The translations under genes were made by a program, and so were the position numbers. This document shows positions 41,585 to 50,285 of a stretch of DNA of 64,000 bases, one piece after another. Below the pieces are notes generated by a model. That model was not told where the DNA came from. It saw only the letters and a list, made by a program, of their open reading frames with translations, and did not search any database. Position 1 is the first letter of the stretch. Every line of letters begins with the position of its first letter. The stretch comes from Streptomyces termitum (lineage in GTDB: Bacteria > Actinomycetota > Actinomycetes > Streptomycetales > Streptomycetaceae): the NCBI RefSeq assembly GCF_014650175.1, contig NZ_BMUL01000006.1, positions 356,540 to 420,539 of the forward strand. The letters run 5' to 3'.

Positions 41585-43063
41585 CTAGGGGCGGTGGGCG
41601 GTCGGTCGTACCAGCAGAACACGGCTGAGGACGGCCAGCGCGGCCGCCGCTCCCCCGGCGGCGAGCGCTCCGGCCGCCGGGTCGAGGGTCTGCGCGGCGG
41701 CGGCGAGGAGGCAGACGGCGGCCGCGCCGAGGACGGCGCCGAAGGACTGGAGCAGCAGTCCCAGCCAGAGGACGGTGCCGACCAGGAGCAGGGTCAGCAG
41801 CCGGGCCGGGTCGGGCCGGGGGTCGCCGGGTCCCAGCGGGGCCGCGGCGAGGGCGAGCAGGAGCAGCACGGTCAGATAGGCGCCGAGGCAGAGGACCAGG
41901 GTGCCGGTGGCGGCCCGGCGGAAGGCGCGGGCGGTGGTGAGGGTGCGCAGCCGGGTGAGGCTGCCGCGGCGGAAGCGGTGCAGGAGCCATTCGGCGGGGC
42001 CCATGGAGAGGGTGAGCGCGACGACCGTGCCGGCGCCGGCGGCCAGGGTGGTGCCGAGGCCGGTGTGCAGCACGAGGAGGCCGCTGCCGAGGCCGAAGAG
42101 GCCGTACGGGACGGAGTCCGCGAGCGGGGGTCCGCCGCGTCCGGCGGCGCCGCGCGCGGTGCCGGGGCGCAGGGCGCGGGCGGCGGCGAGGACGGCGGCG
42201 GCGAGCGAGAGGGCGGGCAGGGCGGCGCGGAGCGGGTCGGGGAGGTCCCAGCGGAGGGCGGGGAGGGCGCCGAGGAGCGGCAGCAGGGCGGTGAGCAGGG
42301 CCCGTTCGCGGCCGAGGACGAGGAGGACGGTGGCGGCGGCGAGGTAGAGCGCCTGTCCGGCGGCGAAGACGACGGCGGGGCCTTCGCCGCCGGTGGCGGC
42401 CGCGAGGGCGGCGGCGGTGCCGGCGAGGGCGCCGGCCGGGGCGCCGGTGAGCAGGGCGCGGGCGGCGGCGGGCCGGTCGCCGAGGCCGAGCCAGGTGTGG
42501 GCGCGGTGGGAGAGGACCTGGTTCCACGTCCAGCCGGTGACGGCTCCGGCGAGCAGCGGGACGGTCCCGGCGGGCAGTCCGTACCGGCCGGGCTGTCCGG
42601 CGAGGAGGGGTCCGGCGAGGACGTGGGCGAGGCCGGGGAGGGCGAAGAGGAGGCCGCGCAGCAGGCAGGCGGCGAGCCCCTCGGCGGAGGCGGCGGGGGC
42701 AGCGGGTCCGGTCGGGGCGGGGGCGGGGTGGCGCCGTTCGACGCGGGCGTAGAGGTCCTCCGCGAGGGCGAAGGAATCGTTCCTTCCGTAGGAGAGGCGG
42801 ATGTGGTCGTCGGTCATCCCGTCGGATTCCAGGAGGGCGGCGACCTCGTCGGGGTGGACGGCGGCGGCGACGAAGTCGTCGAGCCGGTCGGCGAGTTCGT
42901 CGAGCGGGTCGGGGGCGGTGCCGACGGGTGAGCCGCCGTCAGGTGAGGGGGTGTCGGGGGCGGTACCGTCGGGGGCCGGGGCGGTGGGCCGCCGCCGGGG
43001 GCGGGGCGGGGCCGGCAGCGGCGGGGTGGCGGCCGGGGGTTTCAGCCAGAGGGAGCCGCTCAT
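41585..43063 (-). CDS. Polytopic membrane protein of the exopolysaccharide locus (PelG-like role possible)
   Basis: This is a 492-residue protein. A Pro-rich cytoplasmic N-terminus (about 1-50) leads to an acidic helical module (DPLDELADRLDDFVAAAVHPDEVAALLESDG, then DHIRLSYGRNDSFALAEDLYARVERRH). About twelve hydrophobic helices follow (130-490). The acidic module recalls membrane proteins found beside PelF-type glycosyltransferases in Gram-positives. A flippase/exporter role like PelG is inferred from topology and neighbours; sequence similarity to PelG was not demonstrated. It overlaps the glycosyltransferase stop by four bases. Confidence 0.75.
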   Translation of the reverse strand: MSGSLWLKPPAATPPLPAPPRPRRRPTAPAPDGTAPDTPSPDGGSPVGTAPDPLDELADRLDDFVAAAVHPDEVAALLESDGMTDDHIRLSYGRNDSFALAEDLYARVERRHPAPAPTGPAAPAASAEGLAACLLRGLLFALPGLAHVLAGPLLAGQPGRYGLPAGTVPLLAGAVTGWTWNQVLSHRAHTWLGLGDRPAAARALLTGAPAGALAGTAAALAAATGGEGPAVVFAAGQALYLAAATVLLVLGRERALLTALLPLLGALPALRWDLPDPLRAALPALSLAAAVLAAARALRPGTARGAAGRGGPPLADSVPYGLFGLGSGLLVLHTGLGTTLAAGAGTVVALTLSMGPAEWLLHRFRRGSLTRLRTLTTARAFRRAATGTLVLCLGAYLTVLLLLALAAAPLGPGDPRPDPARLLTLLLVGTVLWLGLLLQSFGAVLGAAAVCLLAAAAQTLDPAAGALAAGGAAAALAVLSRVLLVRPTAHRP

Positions 43064-44595
43064 GCCGGGGTGCCTTCCGGGACGCGGGCCGCGAGGCGGC
43101 GGGGGGACGGGATGCTGACGCGGAGCGGGGGCTCGGCGGGGGTGGCCGGGCCGGTGGGCGCGGCGAGTTCGCGGTAGATGCGGCGGAAGCCGTCGACCGA
43201 GCGGTGCAGGGTGAACTCGTCGATGACGCGCTGCCGGGCCCGGCGGCCGAGTTCGGCGCGGCGGGCGCCGTCGCGCAGCAGGGCGGAGACGGCGGCGGCC
43301 ATGACGGCGGGTTCGCGGGGCGGGACGACGACGCCGGTGTCGCCGACCGCCTCCCGGACCCCGCCGACGTCGGTGGAGACGGTGGCCCGGCCGCAGGACA
43401 TGGCCTCGATGAGGGAGAAGGGGAAGCCCTCGCTGATCGAGGAGAGCATGACGACGCTGCCGGCGGCGTAGGCGGAGGGCACGTCGGAGACCCGGCCCTC
43501 GAAGGTGACGCCGTCGGCGACGCCGAGTTCGGCGGCGAGCTTCTCCAGGCGGGTGCGGTAGTCCTCGTTCCCGGCGGGGACGGGGCCGAAGAGGCGCAGG
43601 CGGAGCTCGGGGAGTTCGGCGCGGTTGATCGCGTAGGCCCGCAGGAGGGTCTCCAGGTCCTTGATGGGGTCGATCCGGCCGCACCAGCTGAGGGTGGGCA
43701 CCGCGGGCTCGGGTCCCGCCTCGGGGAAGCGGGCGGGGTCGACGCCGTTGTAGACGGTGCGGATGCGGTCGGCGGGGGCGCCGCCGCGCTCCTCCCAGCG
43801 CCGGTTGTACTGGTTGCAGGGGGTGATGAGGTCGGCCTGCCGGTAGCCGAGGGAGTTCAGCTCGCGGTAGAAGGCGAGCATGAGGGCCTTGACGGGCCAG
43901 CGCTGGGTCTCGGTGCGGTAGCCGAGGTAGCGCTCGCGGAGGTAGATGCCGTGCTCGGTGAGGAGGAAGGGCACGCCTTCGAAGTGCTGGGCGGCGAGCG
44001 CGGGCAGGGTGGCGAGGCCGCTGGAGACGGCGTGGGCCACGCTGCCGTCGGCTATCCGGGCGCCGAGCGGCCGCAGGGCGTGTTCGAGGAGGTCGGTGGC
44101 GGTGAGGGCGTCGTCGACGGTGGGGCGGGCCGCGCGCGTCGGCAGGTGGGGCATGGTCCAGATCCACATGAGGGAGCGGAGGGCGGCCTCGGAGCGCAGC
44201 GCGGGGGTGAGCCGGCCGTCGCGGGCGAGGGCGGCGAGTTCGTACAGGCCGGGGGCGAGGTCGTGGCCGGCGTCCGGGTCGAGGAGGGCGAGCAGGACGT
44301 GCTCGTAGGCGGCGAGGAAGCGGCGGCGGTCGCGCCCCCGGGGGGAGCGGCGCGCGCGGCGGGGCGCGGCCGGTCCCCTCGGGTGGCCCCAGAGGGGGAA
44401 GGCGGTGTGCCGGGCGATGTTGGGCGGCAGCTCCCAGGTGACGGGTTCGCGGCCGCTGCCGGTGAGGGCGAGGATCTCGAAGGTGACGTCGGGCATGCCC
44501 CGGACGAGTTGGTCGCACCAGGTGCTGACGCCGCCGTGAACGTGCGGGTAGGTGCCTTCGGTGAGCATGGTGACATGGCGGCCGCGGCTCGGCAT
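43060..44595 (-). CDS. PelF-like family 4 glycosyltransferase with N-terminal DUF3492
   Basis: This is a 511-residue cytosolic glycosyltransferase. The N-terminal DUF3492 region begins VTMLTEGTYPHVHGGVSTWCDQLVRGMPDV and includes LLTEHGIYLRERYL. The GT4 half has VYNGVDPARF, LSWCGRIDPIKDLETLLRAYA, LRLFGPVPAGNEDYRTRL, VTFEGRVSDV and the EX7E donor motif in SEGFPFSLIEAMSCGRATVSTDVGG. In Pel systems PelF polymerises from UDP-sugars such as UDP-GalNAc. The ATG at 44595 follows GGGGGGAAC. It lies 32 bases after the deacetylase gene and is coupled to the membrane gene. Confidence 0.92.
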   Translation of the reverse strand: MPSRGRHVTMLTEGTYPHVHGGVSTWCDQLVRGMPDVTFEILALTGSGREPVTWELPPNIARHTAFPLWGHPRGPAAPRRARRSPRGRDRRRFLAAYEHVLLALLDPDAGHDLAPGLYELAALARDGRLTPALRSEAALRSLMWIWTMPHLPTRAARPTVDDALTATDLLEHALRPLGARIADGSVAHAVSSGLATLPALAAQHFEGVPFLLTEHGIYLRERYLGYRTETQRWPVKALMLAFYRELNSLGYRQADLITPCNQYNRRWEERGGAPADRIRTVYNGVDPARFPEAGPEPAVPTLSWCGRIDPIKDLETLLRAYAINRAELPELRLRLFGPVPAGNEDYRTRLEKLAAELGVADGVTFEGRVSDVPSAYAAGSVVMLSSISEGFPFSLIEAMSCGRATVSTDVGGVREAVGDTGVVVPPREPAVMAAAVSALLRDGARRAELGRRARQRVIDEFTLHRSVDGFRRIYRELAAPTGPATPAEPPLRVSIPSPRRLAARVPEGTPA

Positions 44596-44627
44596 GTGCG
44601 TTCCCCCCAGAACGTGCTTGCTGCTGG

Positions 44628-46712
44628 TCAGGCGGTCGGGAGCTGGAGTGTGACGGCGGTCTGGAGCAGTTCGGGCGCGGTCCAGGCGGAGCGGGCGCCG
44701 GCGTAGGCGGTGCCGAAGGCGGTGGTGCCGAGGAGGAGCCGCTTGCGGGTGCCGTCGGGCGCGGTGAGCGGGATCTGGACGCCGGCGGGGGCCTGGACGG
44801 TGACGGCGGTGCCGATCCGGTAGGCGGTGACCTTGCCGGCGGCGAGGGCGGCGTCCCAGGCGGCGCGGCGCTCCAGTTCGGCGCCGGCCTCCTTCTGGCG
44901 GGGGTTCTCCAGCGGGGTGTCGGCGGCGAAGAGGGCCCGGTAGTCGGCCAGGACCTTGTCGAGGACCGGGTAGAGGAGGCGCTCCTCGGCCAGGTTGGAC
45001 TGGTGGACGTAGTGCGGCCGGGGGTCGTTGCCCAGCACGTGGGAGAGGGCGGTGCGGGCTTCCCTCGGGACGATGTACGAGGCGTAGCCGGTGGCCGTGT
45101 CGAGGGGCGCGGGCAGGCAGGTGGAGGCCGGGTTCGACTCGCAGGCGCCGCTGCCGCCGTCGGCGCGGGAGGTGTAGATCCAGTTGTACTCGTCGGCCAT
45201 CTCGGCGGCGGTGCCCACGTTGTAGTACACGTTCATGGGGTGCCGGGGGACGGTCTTCGCGGCGCCGACGGCGCGCTGGGCGGGTTCGCGGGAGTTGTCG
45301 CTGCCCGTCCACTTGACGCCGTTGTCGGCGAGGGCGCCGGCGAGGTGGGGGTTGTCGGCGGGCTGCTGGGGCAGGGTCCTGAGGCCGGAGTGCTCGCCGG
45401 TGACGAGTTCGGAGCGGTCGACGGAGACGCCCTTGCTGGCGGCCCAGGTGAGGTTGTCGCGGATCTGGGCGGAGAGTTCGGCGCGGCCGACCCAGCGGGT
45501 GGCGCCGGAGGCGTCCTTCGCGCACTGCCAGGGGACGGTGGTGTCGTCCTGGACGCAGCCGAGGTAGGGGTGGGTGTAGGTGTGGTTGACCCAGCGGTAG
45601 CGGGCGCGGTCGGCGATCAGCCGGGCGGCGAGCGGGTCGGTGCCGCCGTGCTCGGCCTTCCACTGCTCGCCCTGGCCGCCGTTGTAGACCATGTCGAGGG
45701 TGAAGCCGGACTCCCGCTGCCAGGCGGCGGCGCGGGCGGCGTCGTCGGCGGTCATCCGGATGGGGTTCTCGGTCTCGCCGCCGCCGACGCAGTCGAGGTC
45801 GCCGGGGGTGCAGTCGCGGACGGTGTCCCAGCGGGCGTCGGGGGCGAGGACGTCGTCGACGTGGACGGAGAGGTAGTTGCGGCTGCGGCCGAGGTGGATG
45901 CCCTGGGTGAGCCATTCGACGATGCCGCGGGCGAGGGCGCGGAACTGCCGCTGGTACTGGTTGTAGGCGAAGGTGACGACGAGTTCGCGGCGGCCGTCTG
46001 CGGTGTACTCGCCGATCAGGCTGGCCCGGCCGCCGGCGCCGTCGGGCAGGTCGAGGTAGCTGGTGTAGCCGGGGCGGGGGCGGCCCGCGTAGCCGTAGCT
46101 CTCGGCGATCGCGGGGTCGTTGTCCTCGAAGGCGAGGGCGCCGGCGAGGTAGCCGAAGGGGCCGGCCCTCCCGGCGGGGGTGACGCCGGCGGTGGCGCCG
46201 TCGAGGACGCCGGACCAGCCGCCGTCGGAGGTGTAGTCGAGGCCGACGCCGGGGTGGGCCCAGGTGTAGGCGTCGACCTGCGGGATGCCGAAGGTCCGCT
46301 CGTACGCCTGGAGGGCGGTGTGCTCGGCCGAGTCGGGGCCGAAGGCGGCCTCGTGGGGCAGGACGACGCCCTGGTACCGGGCGCGGGGCCGGCCGCCGAC
46401 GGTGTCGCTGAGGAAGGCGGGGGTGAGGACGGGGCGGCCGGGGTCGTTCAGGTCGACCGTGCGGTACGGGACGCCGGAGCCCTTCAGCTCGGCGGTGATC
46501 GCCTCGACGGCGCTGCCGCCGTCGTCGACGACGAGGACGGTGAGGTCGATCCGGGGCGCGGGGGCCGTGGCGGCCTGGGCGGACGGGACGACGGTGGCGA
46601 GGAGCGCGGCGGCGGCGAGGACTCCGGCGGTGCGGGCGGCGCGGCGGGGCGCACCGCCGTTTCCGGCCTTCCTCGGCGCGGCCGCGGGCGTGCGGGATCT
46701 CTGGGCGTGCAT
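44628..46712 (-). CDS. Secreted polysaccharide deacetylase, CE18/Agd3-like
   Basis: This 694-residue exported protein has a signal peptide (RTAGVLAAAALLATVVPSAQA, residues about 27-47). An N-terminal domain opens IDLTVLVVDDGGSAVEAI. A NodB-like catalytic region carries the metal-binding motif HVDD (284-287) and HTYTH (377-381). Later segments GEHSGLRTLPQQPADNPHLAGALADNGVKWTGSDNS and PRHPMNVYYNVGTAAEMADEYNW fit the large Agd3/CE18 family that deacetylates galactosaminogalactan. A C-terminal beta domain follows (about 610-694). It is the first gene of the operon. Substrate assignment is inferred from family and neighbours. Confidence 0.85.
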   Translation of the reverse strand: MHAQRSRTPAAAPRKAGNGGAPRRAARTAGVLAAAALLATVVPSAQAATAPAPRIDLTVLVVDDGGSAVEAITAELKGSGVPYRTVDLNDPGRPVLTPAFLSDTVGGRPRARYQGVVLPHEAAFGPDSAEHTALQAYERTFGIPQVDAYTWAHPGVGLDYTSDGGWSGVLDGATAGVTPAGRAGPFGYLAGALAFEDNDPAIAESYGYAGRPRPGYTSYLDLPDGAGGRASLIGEYTADGRRELVVTFAYNQYQRQFRALARGIVEWLTQGIHLGRSRNYLSVHVDDVLAPDARWDTVRDCTPGDLDCVGGGETENPIRMTADDAARAAAWQRESGFTLDMVYNGGQGEQWKAEHGGTDPLAARLIADRARYRWVNHTYTHPYLGCVQDDTTVPWQCAKDASGATRWVGRAELSAQIRDNLTWAASKGVSVDRSELVTGEHSGLRTLPQQPADNPHLAGALADNGVKWTGSDNSREPAQRAVGAAKTVPRHPMNVYYNVGTAAEMADEYNWIYTSRADGGSGACESNPASTCLPAPLDTATGYASYIVPREARTALSHVLGNDPRPHYVHQSNLAEERLLYPVLDKVLADYRALFAADTPLENPRQKEAGAELERRAAWDAALAAGKVTAYRIGTAVTVQAPAGVQIPLTAPDGTRKRLLLGTTAFGTAYAGARSAWTAPELLQTAVTLQLPTA

Positions 46713-46781
46713 GGTGTGGTGTCCCCCCTCGGCAGGTCCCGGGGTGCGAGGGGACCTGTGGAGATGTCGCGAGGACGGGTG

Positions 46782-46805
46782 CGCCTCGCTCGTTCGGATG
46801 AGGCG
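46782..46805 (-). other. Leader hairpin upstream of the deacetylase gene
   Basis: CGCCTC (46782-46787) and GAGGCG (46800-46805) form a perfect 6-bp stem with a 12-base loop, about 70 bases before the deacetylase ATG. It may act in the 5' leader. Confidence 0.3.
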
Positions 46806-46857
46806 AGTGTGGCGCCGCTGCCGGAGCCGGAAGGACAAACATGAAAGAGACACCACG

Positions 46858-46903
46858 GATGAGTGAACCGACGCCGCGGTGAGCGAACGGGGTGAGCGAG
46901 CGT
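46858..46903. promoter_or_regulatory. Three 13-bp direct repeats in the deacetylase/pepA divergent region
   Basis: GATGAGTGAACCG (46858), GGTGAGCGAACGG (46878) and GGTGAGCGAGCGT (46891) share GRTGAGYGARC. The last two are directly abutted. They lie between the exopolysaccharide operon and pepA in a 294-base gap and are candidate regulator sites. A TAGGCT hexamer immediately after (46903) could be a pepA -10. Confidence 0.45.
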
Positions 46904-47006
46904 AGGCTCGTTCTCGGCGCTCATCGGGCCGAAATACGATGCGGCGGGCTCGGTCGGCCCATCCCTCGACCGCCACAGAACTCAATGGAAGCGAGAATTC
47001 ACCACC

Positions 47007-48521
47007 GTGACTGCTCTCACTCTCAGCACTGCCGGAGCGGCGACGCTGCGTGCCGACGCCCTCGTCGTCGGCGTCGCGAAGTCCGGGAAGGCGCTGGTCG
47101 TCGCCCCCGGCGCCGAGGCCGTCGACAAGGCGTTCGACGGTCGGCTCGCCGCCGTCCTGGAGACCCTGGGCGCCTCCGGTGCCGAGGGTGAGGCGACCAA
47201 GCTGCCCGCGCCCGCCGGGCTGAAGGCCCCCGTCGTCCTGGCCGTCGGCCTCGGTTCCGCCCCCGAGGACGGCGAGCCGTACGACACCGAGACCCTGCGC
47301 CGGGCCGCCGGCACCGCCTCCCGCGCCCTGTTCGGCTCGAAGAAGGCCGCGTTCGCGCTGCCCGCCGGCACCGCCGAGGAGGCGGGCGCCGTCGCGGAGG
47401 GCGCGCTGCTGGGCGCGTACTCCTTCGACGTCTACAAGGAGCGGGCGACCGGCAAGGACGCCAAGAAGCCGCTCGCCGAGGTGGCGCTGCTCGGCGCCAA
47501 GCCGCGCGACAAGGCCCACAAGGCCGCCGCGGAGCGCGCCCTGGCCGTGGCCGAGGAGATCAACCGCGCCCGCGACCTGATCAACACCCCGCCGAACGAC
47601 CTGACCCCGGCCGCCTTCGCCGCGCTCGCGCAGACCGCCGGCAAGGAGCACGGGCTGAAGGTCCAGGTCCTCGACGAGAAGGCGCTCGCCAAGGGCGGCT
47701 ACGGCGGCATCCTCGGCGTCGGCGCCGGCTCGGAGAACCCGCCGCGCCTGGTCAAGGTCGCCTACACCCACCCGAAGGCGGAGAAGTCCCTGGCCCTGGT
47801 CGGCAAGGGCATCACCTACGACTCGGGCGGCATCTCCCTCAAGCCGGCCGGCCACAACGAGACGATGAAGTGCGACATGAGCGGCGCCGCCGCCGTCTTC
47901 GCCGCCGTCGTCGCCGCGGCCCGCCTGGGCCTGGAGGTCAACGTCACGGCGTGGCTCGCCCTCGCCGAGAACATGCCGTCCGGCTCCGCCACCCGCCCGG
48001 GTGACGTGCTGCGCATGTACAGCGGCAAGACCGTCGAGGTCCTCAACACCGACGCCGAGGGCCGGCTCGTCCTCGCCGACGCGCTGACCCGCGCCTCGGA
48101 GGAGACCCCGGACGCGATCGTCGACGTGGCGACCCTGACCGGCGCCATGATGCTGGCGCTGGGCAGCCGCACCTTCGGCATCATGGCCAACGACGACGAC
48201 TTCCGCACCGCCCTGCACGGCATCGCGGACGAGGTCGGCGAGCAGTCCTGGCCGATGCCGCTCCCGGCGGACCTGCGCAAGGGCATGGACTCCCCCACCG
48301 CCGACATGGCGAACATGGGCGAGCGGATGGGCGGCGGCCTGGTGGCCGGCCTCTTCCTCCAGGAGTTCGTGGGCGAGGGCATCACCTGGGCCCACCTGGA
48401 CATCGCGGGCCCGGCCTTCCACGAGGGCGCCCCGTACGGCTACACCCCCAAGGGCGGCACCGGCTCCTCGGTCCGCACCCTGGTCCGCCTCGCGGAGCTG
48501 ACGGCGGCCGGCGAGCTCTGA
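47007..48521 (+). CDS. pepA: Leucyl aminopeptidase (M17)
   Basis: This 504-residue cytosolic dizinc aminopeptidase has an N-terminal macro-like domain and a C-terminal catalytic domain. The metal and catalytic residues are in LVGKGITYDSGGISLKP, MKCDMSGAAAV and the family signature NTDAEGRLVLADAL. The GTG start gives MTALTLSTAGAATLRADALVVGV. It is divergent from the exopolysaccharide operon and precedes lpdA, separated by a strong terminator. It probably recycles peptides. Confidence 0.96.
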   Translation: MTALTLSTAGAATLRADALVVGVAKSGKALVVAPGAEAVDKAFDGRLAAVLETLGASGAEGEATKLPAPAGLKAPVVLAVGLGSAPEDGEPYDTETLRRAAGTASRALFGSKKAAFALPAGTAEEAGAVAEGALLGAYSFDVYKERATGKDAKKPLAEVALLGAKPRDKAHKAAAERALAVAEEINRARDLINTPPNDLTPAAFAALAQTAGKEHGLKVQVLDEKALAKGGYGGILGVGAGSENPPRLVKVAYTHPKAEKSLALVGKGITYDSGGISLKPAGHNETMKCDMSGAAAVFAAVVAAARLGLEVNVTAWLALAENMPSGSATRPGDVLRMYSGKTVEVLNTDAEGRLVLADALTRASEETPDAIVDVATLTGAMMLALGSRTFGIMANDDDFRTALHGIADEVGEQSWPMPLPADLRKGMDSPTADMANMGERMGGGLVAGLFLQEFVGEGITWAHLDIAGPAFHEGAPYGYTPKGGTGSSVRTLVRLAELTAAGEL

Positions 48522-48559
48522 GCGCCGGCGCCCGCGTGACGGACACGTGACGCGGACGT

Positions 48560-48600
48560 GGGGGAAGGCCCCGGAAGCCTCGGCTCCGGGGCCTTCCCCC
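48560..48600 (+). terminator. pepA terminator
   Basis: GGGGGAAGGCCCCGGA (48560-48575) and TCCGGGGCCTTCCCCC (48585-48600) form a perfect 16-bp stem 38 bases after pepA. The remaining 230 bases before lpdA must hold its promoter, but no convincing -35/-10 pair was found. Confidence 0.88.
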
Positions 48601-48833
48601 GTTGTTCGCCCGTGACGAAATCCGCACGTACGTCCCCGTTCGCGGACGGCCGTACGGACGATCGGCCGGTCTCATCCACCGGCCCCGCGTCCCGCCACCC
48701 GCCAACAAGTGCGAAGATGGGTTCTCGGCAGGACAGGGCCCCCACCACAGGGCCGACAGACATGCGGCCGGACACCAGCCGCCGCCCCGTCACCGAAGAC
48801 GGGCGACGAGCGCACATGCATGGAGGACGTGAC

Positions 48834-50222
48834 GTGGCGAACGACGCCAGCACCGTTTTCGACCTAGTGATCCTCGGCGGCGGTAGCGGCGGTTACGCCG
48901 CGGCGCTGCGCGGAGCCCAGCTGGGCCTGGACGTCGCACTCATCGAGAAGAACAAGCTCGGCGGCACCTGCCTGCACAACGGCTGCATCCCGACGAAGGC
49001 CCTGCTCCACGCCGGCGAGGTCGCCGACCAGGCGCGCGAGGCGGAGCAGTTCGGTGTCAAGGCCACCTTCGAGGGCATCGACATCAAGGCCGTGCACCAG
49101 TACAAGGACGACGTGATCTCGGGCCTGTACAAGGGCCTCCAGGGACTCGTCGCCTCCCGCAAGGTCACCTACATCGAGGGCACCGGCCGCCTGTCCTCCC
49201 CGACCTCCGTCGACGTCGACGGCCGCCGGGTCGAGGGCCGCCACGTCCTGCTCGCGACCGGTTCCGTGCCGAAGTCCCTGCCGGGCCTGGAGATCGACGG
49301 CAACCGGATCATCACCTCGGACCACGCCCTCACCCTGGACCGTGTGCCGCAGTCCGCCATCATCCTCGGCGGCGGTGTGATCGGCGTGGAGTTCGCCTCC
49401 GCGTGGAAGTCCTTCGGCACCGACGTCACGGTCATCGAGGGCATGAAGCACCTCGTCCCGGTCGAGGACGAGAACAGCTCGAAGCTGCTGGAGCGCGCCT
49501 TCCGCAAGCGGGGCATCAAGTTCAACCTCGGCACGTTCTTCCAGGGCGCCGAGTACACCGAGAACGGCGTGAAGGTCACCCTCGCCGACGGCAAGACCTT
49601 CGAGGCCGAGGTGCTGCTCGTCGCCATCGGCCGCGGCCCGGTCTCGGCCGGCCTCGGCTACGAGGAGCAGGGCGTCGCGATGGACCGCGGCTACGTCCTG
49701 GTCGACGAGTACATGCGCACCAACGTGCCCACGATCTCCGCCGTCGGCGACCTGGTCCCGACCCTCCAGCTCGCGCACGTCGGCTTCGCCGAGGGCATCC
49801 TCGTCGCGGAGCGGCTGGCCGGTCTGAAGGCCGTTCCGATCGACTACGACGGCGTGCCGCGGGTGACGTACTGCCACCCCGAGGTCGCCTCCGTCGGCAT
49901 CACCGAGGCCAAGGCCAAGGAGATCTACGGCGCGGACAAGGTCGTGGCCCTCAAGTACAACCTCGCGGGCAACGGCAAGAGCAAGATCCTGAAGACCGCG
50001 GGCGAGATCAAGCTCGTCCAGGTCAAGGACGGTGCCGTGGTCGGCGTCCACATGGTCGGTGACCGCATGGGCGAGCAGGTCGGCGAAGCGCAGCTGATCT
50101 ACAACTGGGAGGCGCTGCCGGCCGAGGTCGCGCAGCTCATCCACGCCCACCCGACGCAGAACGAGGCGCTCGGCGAGGCCCACCTGGCCCTGGCCGGCAA
50201 GCCTCTGCACTCCCACGACTGA
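48834..50222 (+). CDS. lpdA: Dihydrolipoamide dehydrogenase (E3)
   Basis: This 462-residue FAD enzyme reoxidises lipoyl groups of 2-oxoacid dehydrogenase complexes with NAD+. It has the FAD Rossmann motif ILGGGSGGYAAALRGAQLG, the redox disulfide GGTCLHNGCIPTKAL, an NAD-binding LGGGVIGVEFASAWKSFG, the TISAVGDL second FAD motif and the active-site His-Glu pair in HAHPTQNEALGEA. The GTG at 48834 follows GGAGGACGTGAC; a longer frame lacks similarity. It is followed 63 bases later by the E2 gene and probably shares transcription. Confidence 0.97.
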   Translation: MANDASTVFDLVILGGGSGGYAAALRGAQLGLDVALIEKNKLGGTCLHNGCIPTKALLHAGEVADQAREAEQFGVKATFEGIDIKAVHQYKDDVISGLYKGLQGLVASRKVTYIEGTGRLSSPTSVDVDGRRVEGRHVLLATGSVPKSLPGLEIDGNRIITSDHALTLDRVPQSAIILGGGVIGVEFASAWKSFGTDVTVIEGMKHLVPVEDENSSKLLERAFRKRGIKFNLGTFFQGAEYTENGVKVTLADGKTFEAEVLLVAIGRGPVSAGLGYEEQGVAMDRGYVLVDEYMRTNVPTISAVGDLVPTLQLAHVGFAEGILVAERLAGLKAVPIDYDGVPRVTYCHPEVASVGITEAKAKEIYGADKVVALKYNLAGNGKSKILKTAGEIKLVQVKDGAVVGVHMVGDRMGEQVGEAQLIYNWEALPAEVAQLIHAHPTQNEALGEAHLALAGKPLHSHD

Positions 50223-50285
50223 CGCTCACGTCACTCACAGGGCGCGACGACCAACTTCCGCAATTCGTTAGGAGCAACTGAAACC

